Part shown: piece by piece, positions 11,550 to 23,800 of the stretch
How the letters are laid out: each line of letters begins with the position of its first letter
Numbering within the stretch: the stretch's first letter is position 1
NCBI GenBank assembly: GCA_023053545.1
Contig: JAKZAN010000146.1
Coordinates: 23,926 to 87,925, forward strand
Length of the DNA stretch: 64,000 nucleotides
Direction of reading: 5' to 3'
From: Lepidurus packardi
Lineage: Eukaryota > Arthropoda > Branchiopoda > Notostraca > Triopsidae
Translations under genes and position numbers: made by a program
Notes under the pieces: model-generated
Databases searched by the model: none
Told to the model about the DNA's origin: nothing
The model's input: the letters and a program-made list of their open reading frames with translations, nothing else

Positions 11550-12401
11550 ATGTAAGAGATTTCATCAGTCATTAACGACATCGTCGCCAATCCCGACAAC
11601 TACACCAAGAAGAGTCGTCTAGACTCCCAGCTCAAGGCCATCGAAGACATGTATTCTCTCTCTTTTTACTCCCAATATCATGTTACGCGTCCGTAACGAC
11701 TTAAGACTTTTGAAGAGAGACATCGATGCCCTCAATGCAACATTACTCCCTTAATTAAGGCTCAACCAGCTCACTCCCGATTCTGTTTAGCGCAAACCCT
11801 TCCCTAATCTCTACCTCGATACCAATCCAAAGTAACAAATTCTCTCGAGGACGATTCCCGAATGGATTAATATAGATCTTATGTCAAGCAGACCAGGCTG
11901 CCGAGCCCTGAAGTTGAGTCAGTCAAACACCCTCCATTCGTATCGCAGAGAGACAATACCTGGGACATCAATGCCAACACAAAGGGAAATGCCGAACCTC
12001 AGAATATCTTGATTAGCGAAACTTCTACCAACTTTGCACACATGCTTAATAGTACAAAACAGAAAAACTTCCTGGGCGAAACCAAAGCCACATTCCCCAC
12101 CATCGTCTATGAAGGGAAGCAGGAACATCCACTGTTAGGTTGCTTCTCGACCAATCAGAACAAATTCGAGACCACGATGCAGTAGCTAGGAGGGATCAAA
12201 GACATCTTGCAGAGGTCTGGCATGGACGGAACACTGCTGGAGCAGAAACGCAGATTATACGAGGAGTCATTCAAGAAGTACGCCAGTTTCGTAGAGAGGC
12301 CTCTCCTGAAAAGCAACACCCGGAACGTAGTAATTTAGCCTCCAAAGGTGGAACCAGTCGTGGAAATGAAGAACCCCTTTTTGCCCCGACATCTGCAGTG
12401 A
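11550..12401 (+). CDS. Unknown conserved-looking protein, three exons
   Basis: 250 residues. Exons 11550-11650, 11706-11831 and 11876-12401; introns of 55 and 44 nt, the first with a CGTAAC branch-like element. I do not recognise a family. The N-terminal 60 residues are predicted helical (SRLDSQLKAIEDILLKRDID), followed by an extended region rich in N, T and P. A helical stretch near residue 185-215 (RRLYEESFKKYASFVER) precedes a basic/proline tail. It converges on URM1 with only 58 bp between the two TGA codons. The start ATG is followed by TAA (Gln). Confidence 0.7.
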
Positions 12402-12459
12402 CAATTCGAGTATTGATTGACTATAGTTATTTAGGATGTGGGTCATGCAGTCTATGAAC

Positions 12460-12775
12460 TCATCCGCCGTGCAGAGTGGAGATGAAACTGATTTTGTTGT
12501 TATGTTCGAGTTCGCTTTTTTCCTTGCCGAGTAGTTCCCAGTCGACTTCATCCACCAACACCAGGATTCCTGGACGTCTGATAAGATTGCCAAAAAGAGT
12601 ATTACATTTTGTTGTTGGCCCAGAACATATCAACTTTGTCCTTGGTGGCGTGCTATTTGCCCAGTATATCGATGAGTTGGCCGAGGCAAGTCCCTTCCGG
12701 CACTTCGAGTCTGAGTTCTTTCTGATTGGAGAAGACGAGGTCGAGCCCTCCGCTAAAATCTACAACGATTTTCAT
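12460..12775 (-). CDS. URM1: Ubiquitin-related modifier 1
   Basis: 95-residue beta-grasp protein that carries sulfur as a C-terminal thiocarboxylate for 2-thiouridine formation in tRNA wobble positions and can also modify proteins. Exons 12775-12606 and 12577-12460 with a 28-nt intron. The start reads [15 protein letters not shown] as in URM1 of other eukaryotes, the middle has [17 protein letters not shown], and the end is [10 protein letters not shown] with the obligatory terminal Gly-Gly followed directly by TGA. Length matches (about 100 residues). No other gene of the pathway (UBA4, NCS2/NCS6) lies in the window. Confidence 0.97.
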
Positions 12776-12930
12776 GTGTTATTCTCTTATAGTCTACAAC
12801 GTTGCGTTAATATTAGGAGCCATACATCATCGCCAATCTCTGGTTGAGTTCTTTCTAAGTAAATATAACCCTTCGTCATGACTTGATAATCACTAAATAT
12901 CTTTATTTCTTAGGCAACATCTCCATTTCT

Positions 12931-13963
12931 ATGCTTTCCAAGGTCCTCAAGAGCTGCTTCTCCACCGCCCCCTACGTCTGGGTCAACAAACACACCAGAG
13001 TCATCTGCCAAGGCATGACTGGCAACCAAGTACGCACCAACCATCATCCGACTTCTACCTCTCCATATATGTTGATCACAGGGAACCTTCCAAACTGACC
13101 AAGCTCTCAAGTACGGCACCCAAATGGTTGGTGGAGTTTCCCCCAAAAAGGCTGGTAGCACCCACCTCGGACTTCCCGTCTTCAAGGACTGCGAGGAAGC
13201 AAAGAAGCACACCAAATGCAACGCAAGTGTCATCTACGTACCACCCCCCGGAGCCGCCGAGGCTATCCTGGAGGCTGTCAAGGCTGAAATAGAGCTTATT
13301 GTCGTCATCACTGACGGTATTCCCCAGCACGATATGGTCAGAGTTAAACACGCTCTTCGATCGCAAAATAAATCCAGGGTTATTGGTCCCAACTGCCCTG
13401 GCATCATCAAGCCCGATGAATGCAAAATCGGCATCATGCCCGGTTATATCCACAGACCAGGAAAAATTGGCATCGTTTCCCGTTCAGGCACTCTCACCTA
13501 TGAAGCTGTCGATCAGACAACCAAGGCCGGCCTCGGTCAGTCTACCGTGGTGGGTATTGGAGGTGATCCTTTCAACGGCACGAACTTCATCGATGTCCTC
13601 GAGAGGTTCATGGTGGATCCTGAAACTAAAGGTAAAGACTTAGAATTCTAATTTTGTGTTCTATCTTCAATCACTAAAGGTATCGTTATGATCGGTGAAA
13701 TCGGAGGCGAAGCTGAGGAGATGGCAGCTGACTGGATTAAGAAGAACAACAAGCAGAACAAACCAGTGGTGGGCTTCATTGCTGGTATCACTGCTCCTGC
13801 TGAAAGGAGAATGGGCCACGCAGGTGCTATTGTGCAGAAGGGAAAGGGAGATGCTCCCAGCAAGATTAAGGCCTTGACTGAGGCTGGCATCGTGGTGTCT
13901 TCCTCCCCTGCCCAGATCGGCAAGCACATGCTCGAAGAAATGAAGAGACACCATCTGGCTTGA
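12931..13963 (+). CDS. SUCLG1: Succinyl-CoA ligase alpha subunit
   Basis: Citric-acid-cycle enzyme subunit, 310 residues, making succinate and ATP or GTP from succinyl-CoA with the beta subunit in the mitochondrion. Exons 12931-13029, 13082-13631 and 13680-13963; introns of 52 and 48 nt. The N-terminus [18 protein letters not shown] is a plausible mitochondrial presequence. Then come the CoA-binding start [52 protein letters not shown], and the phosphohistidine loop RMGHAGAIV (His about 262). Length and order match the family. The whole gene has no in-frame TAR codon in its exons, as often seen for highly expressed ciliate genes. Confidence 0.97.
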
Positions 13964-14085
13964 TGAATATTATGGCGTGATAAATGTTTTCCTCGAGGAG
14001 GTTTAAAGCTTTAGAAGTCATTACGCAGAGTTTAATTGTGATTTAGCAAAAGTAGAGGAGACTTGTGGCATAAAGGGATAAACTC

Positions 14086-15394
14086 TCATCTGCGGTAAGG
14101 GGCAAAAGTAGGCATCATGTGGTAACCCTGTATGTTCGGGGGAGCCACTAAAGGAAAAGTAAACACTGGCGCAACAGTCGGGGCTTGGACTCTAGGTGCC
14201 ATTTCCGGTTGCTGGTATCTTCTGGTTGCTTTGATGAACTGATTCCTCTCATTTCTATCCAAATAGATGTTCAAGTGAGGCTTCCGATCGATAAACAGCG
14301 ACCTCAGCACTTGATTGCTGTTGCACTCCGAAATCGCCTCATTTATGCTTTCCTTCTGTTTAAAAACTATGATGGCTTTTAGAGATCGAGTTTTGAAGTC
14401 TCCACGCATCAACTGCACAGACTTGATTTCCCCATAAATGCTGAACGCCTCCTGCAACACCTCGGCTGTCATACCCTCTTCTGCGAGGTGCGACACGTAG
14501 AGCTGTCCGACTAAATCCCTGTCTTTTTTGGGGATGAAGGATTCGATCTCAAGCACATGTTCGGGGCCAAAGAGTTGCCTGTTGAATCGAGTACGGGCAT
14601 CTTCGGCAGACTTGGGATTGTTGTAATAAACGAGGGTGTGATACCACTCCTGGTTCTCTCTCTTTTCCAGCTGGACGGGTTTGATGAGTCTCCCGAATGC
14701 TGAGAATTATTTCTAACAGGGTCAAAACACTGTAAATTGGAAGGTGTATACTGTGAGGAGCTCTTCTAGTTCCAATTGGCTGGACAAAGGAGGAATTCTG
14801 CGCACAATAAGCCTGTGATAGTCGTCACGCCTATCTTCTTTCCTGATGAAGTGCTAGGCCCGCACCCAAATCCCATCAATGTTGTGGTTAGGCTGTCTCA
14901 GCACCACATGACTCGTCATCGGGTTATTGAACCTTATGAGACATGAATTACTGAGTCCTTCCTTGCTGTAGATCTAAACATGGTCTACAGGACCATATTT
15001 CTAAAAGAAGGCACGGAGAGCCTCTGGAGTCAGAGTGCCGATATCCTTGATGTACAAATGGTGGTCTTTCTCCTCTGCCTTCTTCTCTATGGCTACGATT
15101 GCGTCCTTAATCTTGATCGTTTGAAGAGACAAAACTCGAAGACCTTCAGAAATTCAGCACAATCATTTTCTGGTGATATATCGTACTTTGCTATTCAGTC
15201 TCCATTCTGAGAAGCGCAAATATCGAGGATTTTCCGTCTTTTTCGCGTTTGTCCATGATTTTACAATCCAGAATATTGAGGGATCGATCAACAGTGTGGA
15301 AGGCATGTTGCAGGAAGTCCTGGATTTCCTCGAAGTCAGCCATCGAGGTTTCGGTGAAGGGCAAGTTGCCCAAGTATAGGATGGTAGGTAGCAT
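14086..15394 (-). CDS. Four-RRM RNA-binding protein, PABP-like
   Basis: 408 residues. Exons 15394-15187, 15143-14752 and 14712-14086; introns of 43 and 39 nt. Four RNA-recognition motifs follow one another: LYLGNLPFTE at the start, HLYIKDIGTL with FFQKYGPVDHV, HRLIVRRIPP with QFSAFGRLIK, and GQLYVSHLAEEG with AFSIYGEIKSVQL. The tail is rich in P, A and Q, ending HMMPTFAPYRR. The four-RRM layout recalls poly(A)-binding proteins, but the RNP1 motifs are divergent and no MLLE domain follows, so it may be a specialised relative. A role in mRNA handling is inferred. Confidence 0.85.
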
Positions 15395-15651
15395 TTGTTA
15401 GGGTTTGTGCATTGGCTTGGGTGTTAAAATTGGGGGGCTTGATAGTATGATATTGATGGTAAACAATACAAGAAGGTATTAAGTATGGGACTGAGGTCTG
15501 AGAGTACAGGTTAAATTTTAACAATCATGCCGGACTAATAGGTGGAGACTGCCTTCAGTGTAATTGGGGCGTATATAGGAGTTGGAAAGTATGGGGGTAT
15601 TATTCAATCGATAATCACGCTGTCATACTCGCAAGATTAAGTGCAGCATTC

Positions 15652-16106
15652 TCATCCCTCTGGACCATGGTTCCCGAATGCCTCAAGCGTACCGTAGATG
15701 ATATACAGAAACCCGTCCCTGTCCTTGTGGATTTTATAGATATCGCTCATGAGTTTCTCTGCACCCAGTATTTAACTATGTGAAAGAAGGCTTACATCCG
15801 TTTTCGATGACTCTGCCCGCGACGTAGAAACAGAGAGTCTAGGACTTGCGAACTCTGCCTACGAATTTCTTCTTGACGGTTTCCACGAACTGGTACAGGG
15901 TATAGCTTGGATTAGCGATGTATTTCTTCTTGGCCAGGGGTTCCATCTGGCACAGGGGGTCTTTTTCCAGGATGATTGGAATCATGTCGGGGGTTCTGCA
16001 GCGTGGAGTCGTTCGTTATGCATGAAGTTTACCTTTCGATCTGTTTTTTGTAGAGGTCAATGCGTTCTTCTTCGGTGTACTTCTCCTTGAAGGTTTTCTC
16101 TATCAT
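15652..16106 (-). CDS. ATG8: ATG8/GABARAP-type autophagy ubiquitin-like protein
   Basis: 126-residue ubiquitin-like protein conjugated to phosphatidylethanolamine on autophagosome membranes. Exons 16106-16033, 15995-15796 and 15758-15652, with two 37-nt introns. Family signatures: FKEKYTEEERIDLYKKQIER, PDMIPIILEKDP, KKKYIANPSYTLYQFVETV and HKDRDGFLYIIYGT. The C-terminus reads LEAFGNHGPEG, so the usual Phe-Gly is followed by six more residues that an ATG4 protease would have to remove. One intron junction makes a TAG codon (Gln). The N-terminal two helices are shortened to a few residues but present. Confidence 0.95.
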
Positions 16107-16322
16107 GAGTGAGGGAGTAGAGTAGTTCGGCTGCGAGTGGCTGAAACGGGGCACAGGATTGTATAGTATAAACAGAAATATATATTATGGCTCATACCCA
16201 CCACACTTCCTATTCATCGCCAACCTCTCCTTATTTAAATGTAGTCTAATTCATGCAACCTGAACAATAACAGCTCACAAATAGATTCACTAGATTCGAA
16301 TAGGGTCTCCAGATGTCCATCT

Positions 16323-17450
16323 TCACAATGCGTCGTCTGTTTGGTGCCGCCTTGATCCCCGAGCTAGGTTTTCCGAAAGACCGTTGTTCATCTGCCTTCG
16401 TCTGATCTGTGCAGGGTCATCCATGCACACTGACCTCTCGCTCGGCCGTTCGAACACTGACTCGCTCTTCTCCGTCATCTTATCCTCGTAATGCTTTCTC
16501 CCATTCTCCATCATCTGCTTCAGCATGTTCCGACGCTCTTCCTCCGTCACCTGATACTCAGTCTTGTATTTTCGCTTGAACCGACTGAAGTCTGTCTTCA
16601 GAGACCCGTCCTCTTCCTCCTTTAAGAGTGGGCCATAGCGTTCTCTTAGAAACTCCTTGTACTTCTAGCTTTGCGATTTAGGCTTCACTGGCTTTACAGT
16701 TGGAGCCGGATTGATTTTGAGCTTCTCACGGCTTCTGCTTCTCTCCTTCTCTTTGGAGCTTTCACTGGAGGATCTGCTAGAAGAGGAGGAAGAGGATGAT
16801 TAGGAAGAAGATCCACGTCTCTTCTTGGATTTCTTATCCCTTTCGTCAGAAGAGTCCCTGTTTCTTCGATGCTTCTTCTTTTCTTTCCTTTCTTTGTCTT
16901 TTCTTTTATCTTTCTTTGCTTCTTTGCTCTTGCTTCGATCCTTTTCTCGAATTGAGGCTGAGGGTCTTACGTAAGTGAAACCATCTATCGAATCGTAGAT
17001 CTCCTTCATCTTGATAGGGTTATCTTTGATCACTCCTCTCGCCTTCTTCTCCTCCAGCTTGACCAAGAACAGAGGATCTTCATGGGTGAGGGAGTAAGCT
17101 TCGCATCTCTTGTTGGTGGTGGCTTCTTGGACAACCTGTTTGGAGTCCTTCTTGGCTTTTTCGACAACTTTACCAGTGAGATGGTCCTCAGCGTTCTTCT
17201 CTTGCTGCTGGAGTTTGTTGCCCCAGTCATACATCCACTCCATGCGATCGAGGTGGGACTTGGGGATGAGCCCTGCCTGGACCTGCAACAACTTGAGTTC
17301 GCGATTGTGTCTTTCATCGATGAGTTTCTTTTTCATCTCCTTCTGCTTCCGATCGATTTATCGCTGGCGTTCTTCGGCCTCCCAGACTCGTTCGATGTTC
17401 TTCATCGAGCCGGTATGCCACACCTTCTTCATAAGATAGTCGAGTCCCAT
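16323..17450 (-). CDS. CWC25: CWC25-like pre-mRNA splicing factor
   Basis: 375 residues, no intron. The N-terminal CIR_N-type motif is clear: GLDYLMKKVWHTGSMKNIER with VWEAEERQRQ, then SHLDRMEWMYDWG, which matches the DRxxWMY block of CWC25. CWC25 joins the spliceosome for the first transesterification step. The middle third is very rich in K, E, R, D and S, including a long serine run and RS-like repeats, as in splicing factors generally. The C-terminal part (RFKRKYKTEYQVTEEERRNM) is helical and charged. Minor alternative: another CIR_N protein. Stop TGA, start the first ATG in frame. Confidence 0.85.
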
Positions 17451-17843
17451 TTGTTCGTGTCACTCAAATTCTCTTTTAAATTGCGTTATTAGGAATACTC
17501 TGAATATTTGTGATATGAATTATAAGCTGTTCTACCTCGGTAAAGCCATGCAGATATAACGATACAATCCCATACAATCTTCAACCCTTAATATTGTGAG
17601 GCTGTTTGACGTGAAACGACACCTATTTATCGTATAAATGAAGTGCGGGCGAATAGCAAGGCAGGGAGGGATAGGGTTCAGAAAGCAGCCAAGACACTTT
17701 TGATTAGGACAAAGAAATACAGGGGTACTGGGATATCTTTTTGAAGACTAGCCGCTCCGATCATACGGACTCCAATTAATCTGCCAAAAAGATTTGTTAA
17801 TAACTTCAAAAGAAGCACAATCCAAATCCACTCTAATCACAAC
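17451..17843. other. Divergent intergenic spacer
   Basis: 393 bp between two divergent starts (CWC25-like minus, IP3-receptor plus). It must hold two promoters. I see no open frame of interest, repeat or RNA gene. Confidence 0.5.
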
Positions 17844-20800
17844 ATGTCCAAAGACGAATACGACACCCACCTCCGCTTCGGGCAGGGCATCCAGATCTAG
17901 GGCTACGTCGACTAGGAAGACCGCGGCTTCCTCACCGCCAAGGGTTTCGCAGATGTCAAGGCCAAATACGAAACCTACGACAACTTGCTCTTCTTCCAGA
18001 ACTACAGGGATGCAATCTTCCAAATCATCCCTGCCGGCAACTTCGAAATCCATGACTAAATCAGCAAGCCCGACCTCTCCCCTGAAGTCAAGGAAAAACT
18101 CTAGAATCGAGCCCGCACCGAGCTTGAGCAGTTCAATGCAAACATTGAAAAGTACCCTATCCTTGCATCTATATTCTTAGTAAAATGAAATAACCCATCA
18201 TCTTCGGCAGCAACGTCATGTTTAAGCACATCGACTCTGAGAGCTATCTGACTGGCACGATCAAGCCTAGCGAAGGCGACCAGGGTGCCTTTGCAGTCGA
18301 AGTTTCGACCACACTAACTTCGAACTTAATTTTTCAGTTGTTGCCTTACCGGAGCTTCGAATTCGAGGGCATGAAGATCCCTTTGCTCTCACCAGTGCTG
18401 GTGAAGAACGTCAAAAACTCCACATACTTGACTTTCGAGAAGTTCTCTAAGACAGAAGCGATCATTCGAAGTAACACCTTTTCCATCTATATGGACTTCC
18501 CCATCTATAGAACTCGACCAAAAGCCTATCCCTTCGCGCCAATCCTTCAGTATCCCGATCAAGAAAAAATCGTAGCATTCTAAAGTCTACAACTGTGTCT
18601 CTTACAGTGGCGGACTCTCCTCCCCCAATAACTAAACCCTCACTCCCTGGAAATTTAAGCTTCACATGAACGACGTCGTGAATGACAAACTCATTCAACA
18701 TGATATCGGGTATCTGCAGCACACTGAGAACCAAGGTGTTCTCACGGCTTTTAGAAACGAAGTCGCTCTTAAAGAGTTGAAAAACTCTGATTCGTCTACC
18801 CTGTCGAGCTATGATTGTCTTTGGGAAATCGAGAAACATGACGGAGAGAACGAGTACATCTTTAGGCATTTGATGTCAGGAATGACTCTCGAGTTTGTTG
18901 ACAAGGAAACTGAAGGTGTAAGGCGTACGGTGCCTGTCCTCAACGATATTTCGCAAGGCGATCATCTCGGCTCCATCGAAATGGTCATCGCAAAAAAATA
19001 GGGTGGATAGATCTCATCAAAGTCATTCGTGCATCTGTGTAAAGGCGAAAGATGTCTGGACATATCCAAACACACCAAGCTGGAGTAGAGAGAAGTCAGC
19101 AAGGGGGACATGAACGATCACTCTATAGCAGATGAGGCGTTCACAAGCCTCGTAGAAGAAGAACTGGACTACGTAAGAAGAGATATGGAACTTTCGGAAG
19201 AGTTCCCAACCCATTGTTTTGTAATTGAGGAGATTGATGACGAGACCAAGAAAGAGGTGCTGTTCGCTCTTTCCTTCCACCAAACGCTGATAAATCTGAT
19301 CGATGAGTTGCGATGGGGGACAGTCTATGCTGAGAAGCGCATCACCTATCATAAGATGATCCACATCAACAGATCCCTCAGGGAAATTAAGGGATTCATC
19401 AAGAACTGCAAAGTTGAGGAGGCAGACAAGTAGGAGATCCTACCTATCCAGAAGAGACAAGCTATCTGCAAGGACTTAGGCATGAGCGAACTCTTGTTCG
19501 AACTTCTGCACTACATGAAGATAAACAACAATGAGAAGATCTTCGCTAATAGTCCCAACGAGCAAGACAAGTTCAACGAACTCTACAACACGTGCTACGA
19601 AGTCATCGAAGTCATGATCAAGGACAACTATCTGTTCAAGATCCACGTCTCCAAGTGGATTGATTTTGTCATTGAAGACGTGATTGAAAAGGATGAGGAA
19701 GAACCCCGACTCAAGGCCTTAGAGGAAATGTTACGCAACAACACTCTTCTTGTCAACAACTGTATCAAAGAAGGGCTCATCAATTACCTCGCGTAGAAAT
19801 TTCAAGAGACGTCTGACAGGACCAAGTATATGAAGATATTCCGAGGTTTCTGCATTGTTGGAGATCAGGCTGTGACACGGAACCAGACCATGATCCTCAA
19901 TCAGTTTATCAAGAGACTGGAGGGTAGCCCCAACGCCTTCAACATGCGCGTCTAAAAAGGCAACGCCTAAATCTAAATAGTTGTACCCAAAAAGCCCAGC
20001 AAGTTTAAACTCTTCGGCGACTTCTACAAAACCGCAACTGATGACTACTCCACCGATTGGAGCTACTTCCTATAGTACATGCATCTTCTGGCAGACTTAT
20101 GCTACGGAAGAAACAAAGTTGTCAAGTCTTATTTTTAGAAACTGTATGACCTCCCTGTCCTCATCGCTCTTTTGAAAGATCCTGCTATCCATGACGCTTT
20201 CGTGCCTGTCCTCAGACTAATCCAGCATCTCCACATTGAAGGAGCCTACTACTATCCCGTCCTTAGGACACGCAGTATTGCCCTTTATACTAACCTGGAC
20301 AAAAAACCAGAAATCAGTACGAGCGATGCTGAAGTGAAGCCCTCAGCAACACACATGAAACACCTCATGGATTTCTTGTTAAAAGAGCTTTCTGAAAATG
20401 ATAAGCTTCATTGTCCTTACACCATAAGCACGAAAGAAAACAGAGCCTAATGGATCGCTAATGCCGAAAAAGGCTACCCTAAAAACCTTAAACTGCTCAC
20501 TATCTTGAAGGGCTTCCTTAAGACTATCGAACTAGGTTTCTGGGAGAGCATGGAAGACCTGACCAAAATCCTGCGATACTCCCAGAACATCCTGAAGAAT
20601 GACTCGGCAGCTATCACCGGACGACTGGAGAAGACCGAACTTGTGGACCTGAAGGAAGCCTATTCGATCCTCAAAAAGCAGATGGAAATTCCGACAGCCT
20701 TCAATTTACTCATAATAGAGTGTAAACTGCTGGCTACTAAGATCATCGAGTATATACTAGATTTCTAAGTGGACCTCAGAGTGAGCGAGACTAGCCGCAT

Positions 20801-23800
20801 CTTCAAGAATCTGATCCTGGAAGAAAATAGGCCTGACAAGTCAGAACTCCCTGATTTAAGGGAGATCCTGGAGGAGGGTGAGAGCAAGTCAACGTCGGAC
20901 CTCATGGAAAAATGGGTCAAAAACCTACTAGAGCTGAAGAACCCCAAGTAAAATTGCTTCATCGAACAAATCAACACGATCTTGCTGGAACTCTCGCAGT
21001 ATGGCGACGCCCAGCTCCTGAGCCAGTCCCTCCTCATCATGAAGAGACTATACGATCAGCGCAATGAGAACATCAACCATTTCTATAATGTATGCTTCGT
21101 GGGACATAAAGAGTATCTGGACCTCGCTCTCTTTACCCTGAACCGGAGACCCAAATTCTACACTCTACAAGACCAAAACATTCTCCACGTGACCAAATAG
21201 TCTCAATCTCTGAGCTACTACAATATCTGCAAGTAGTCCTCGGACCCCAGGGAGTCAGGTATCATGCAGGATCTATACACCTTCTGGGAACTCATGAAGA
21301 ACGAGAAAAGCATCGCGAAGCTTAACAACCTCCCCAATCTGACTGACTCTGGCCTGCTAGGCCAACTCGCTACAGACCGACTCATTAACCTCTCCAACGA
21401 GAGAGAATGCAATAACAAACTTTCGCAGAAAATAATAAAGTCATCTCGCATCCACGAGCTCGTAGTAGGGTATGTGATTTCCTGTCCTACGCGGCCTGCT
21501 GAGGATCTAGCTGCCAAATTGCTGCACCTGTGTTATATCTTCCTGACGGGGATTATCACGAACAACCAGGAGAACAAGCTAGAGCTGGTGCGATACTTGG
21601 AGGCGATGAAGCCTCACTTGGAGTTTAACTTGGGCACCGTTGATTTCCTGAAGGAGATGTACGACAACAACAAAAACATGCTGTACAATGAGAAGTAGAT
21701 CCAACAACTCACAGTCCAGATCTGTGGCATCATCAATAAACTCGACGTGTCCAGCTTCCATCGGTCCAAACTCCTCGATTTCTTCAGAGCCTTGGTGTAC
21801 TTCAACGAGAAGACCCTCAAGGACAACCAGATACTCATACTCAAAATTATGCAGGACGACGAATATCAGAACATCATGCTCAACGTCGAAGACACCCAGA
21901 TCACTGAACTCGTCAAGGAATACATCAACATGAACCCTATCCCCGTCGATGAAAATGACCACATCCCAGAAATCCTCAAAGTCACTCCTGAGCTCACATA
22001 CTTGACTACATTTTTCCAGATCATGGCTGCCATGATCGAAGATCACAATACAGTCAACATCGGTAAGCTCACCAAGAGACACCCTTTCAACAAACTCGTC
22101 GACTTCATCTCTGCGAGCGAGAAATTCTGGCCTCTTAAGAGACACCTCAGAACTTACATCAACAAGCTGTACTACACTTTGCCAGGCCTCGAATGCTATC
22201 TTAACGTCATTGTGGACAAGGAGCTTGATAACATCATTTACGATCTGAATCTTTTCATTGAGCTTAAGGTTACCACAAGACGAGAACAGCACGAACAGCG
22301 CAAGTTCTAGAACCCTGTTCGTTTCAGCTATCTGGAGTCGTATCTGTACTTGAATCTGGAAGAAGTGTTGGTCACCCTCAACGAGATATTCATCCACGAT
22401 AAGATTCAACTAGAACTGAACACCATCATCGCCAATCTAGTCAACGAGAAGGGAGACAAATAGCTAGCACGTAAAGTTCTCAGAATCCTGGAGAGACTCG
22501 GTTGTATCAGGACTTACTTCACGGAACAGAAGAATACCTACACAGTATCACTGATCAGGTATATCCAGTCGCACATCAAATCTATGGTGGTCGAATGGCC
22601 TCACACAGTCTTCGAGGGCAATATGGGATCAGTCTCTGTGGCTAAAAAGTTCCAAACCAAAACCGAAAATGACTCCCTTCGAAACAACCTCATTGACAAG
22701 ATCGTGCATGGAGAAATCGAAGCCATTTTCAGCCGCAACACCGAAGAACAGTGGAAGAACTTCCCTCTAACCTATATATTACCTGATAAAGCCATCAAGA
22801 AGGAAGAGAAGAAGGGTCAGGGTGAACCCAAGGACACCCGTCCATTAAAGGAAAGACTCCTCCAGATCTTCCAGCGAAAGAAGGATGGCTCTGGCGATCT
22901 GAATGTTGACTACAACAAGAAGCTGGGACGCATGTTAGCTGTGATGAAGTTGTCCGAGACTTTCAAGAAGTACACCCAAGTGGAGTTCATACAGGTTGCT
23001 AACAACTTCTCCTGTATTGATGAGCTGAGTAGGGCTGTGTATCGAGTGGAGTACATCTCAAGAGAGCAGTATATCACCACCATAATCAACATGAACAGCA
23101 GGAACCCGCAAGCCTTGTCCTCGGAGCTTAAAATATTTTTCCTGAGGTTGCTGACGAGATTCATAAGTGAAAAGAATAAGAATGATAAAGAGGGCAAACC
23201 TGTCGACGAGTGGGATGCTATCTACTGGGATGGCCAGGAGAAGGATATAGAGGAGTAGCAGCAGTTGCTCAAAAAATGTGGGCTGGCCAAGTACCTCTGC
23301 GAACTCATGAGCGAGGACATCGTCAACAATATCGAGCTGGCCAACGAAATCCTGATTTGTGGGATCGCCTTTATGCTGGGCGGATATACAGTCAGTCAGA
23401 AGAGTATCTTGGAACTAATGGAGAACGACGAGGACAACAAAGTGCTGTGCAGCATCCACGGGCTGATCGTGAAGCTGGGCGATCTGATTTTCAAGAACAA
23501 CGACAAGAAGAAGTCGACGGTCTAGACCAACCGAACTTTCTCAACGACTATTATCGACACATACGACTACTACAGTTCTTCAGAGAAAAGTTGCTTGCGG
23601 AAGAATGTGTTTGAGCCTGATGACGCCAAGGAGGAGGAGTACAAACGCATCTGCATGTCGACGTACCGGAGAACCTACAAGTTCATCCAGCTCTTGTGCG
23701 AGAACAATAACGTCGACGGCAAGAACTTCATCAGAGAGCAGAAGAACAAGGAGAACGGAGAAAAGAAGATCAACAGTGTAGACTTCATCACGGTAGCTAC

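Noticed and set aside
21579..22409. A 276-codon open frame on the minus strand
   Set aside because: It lies antisense to the IP3-receptor gene and is acidic and repetitive as expected from reversed coding sequence.
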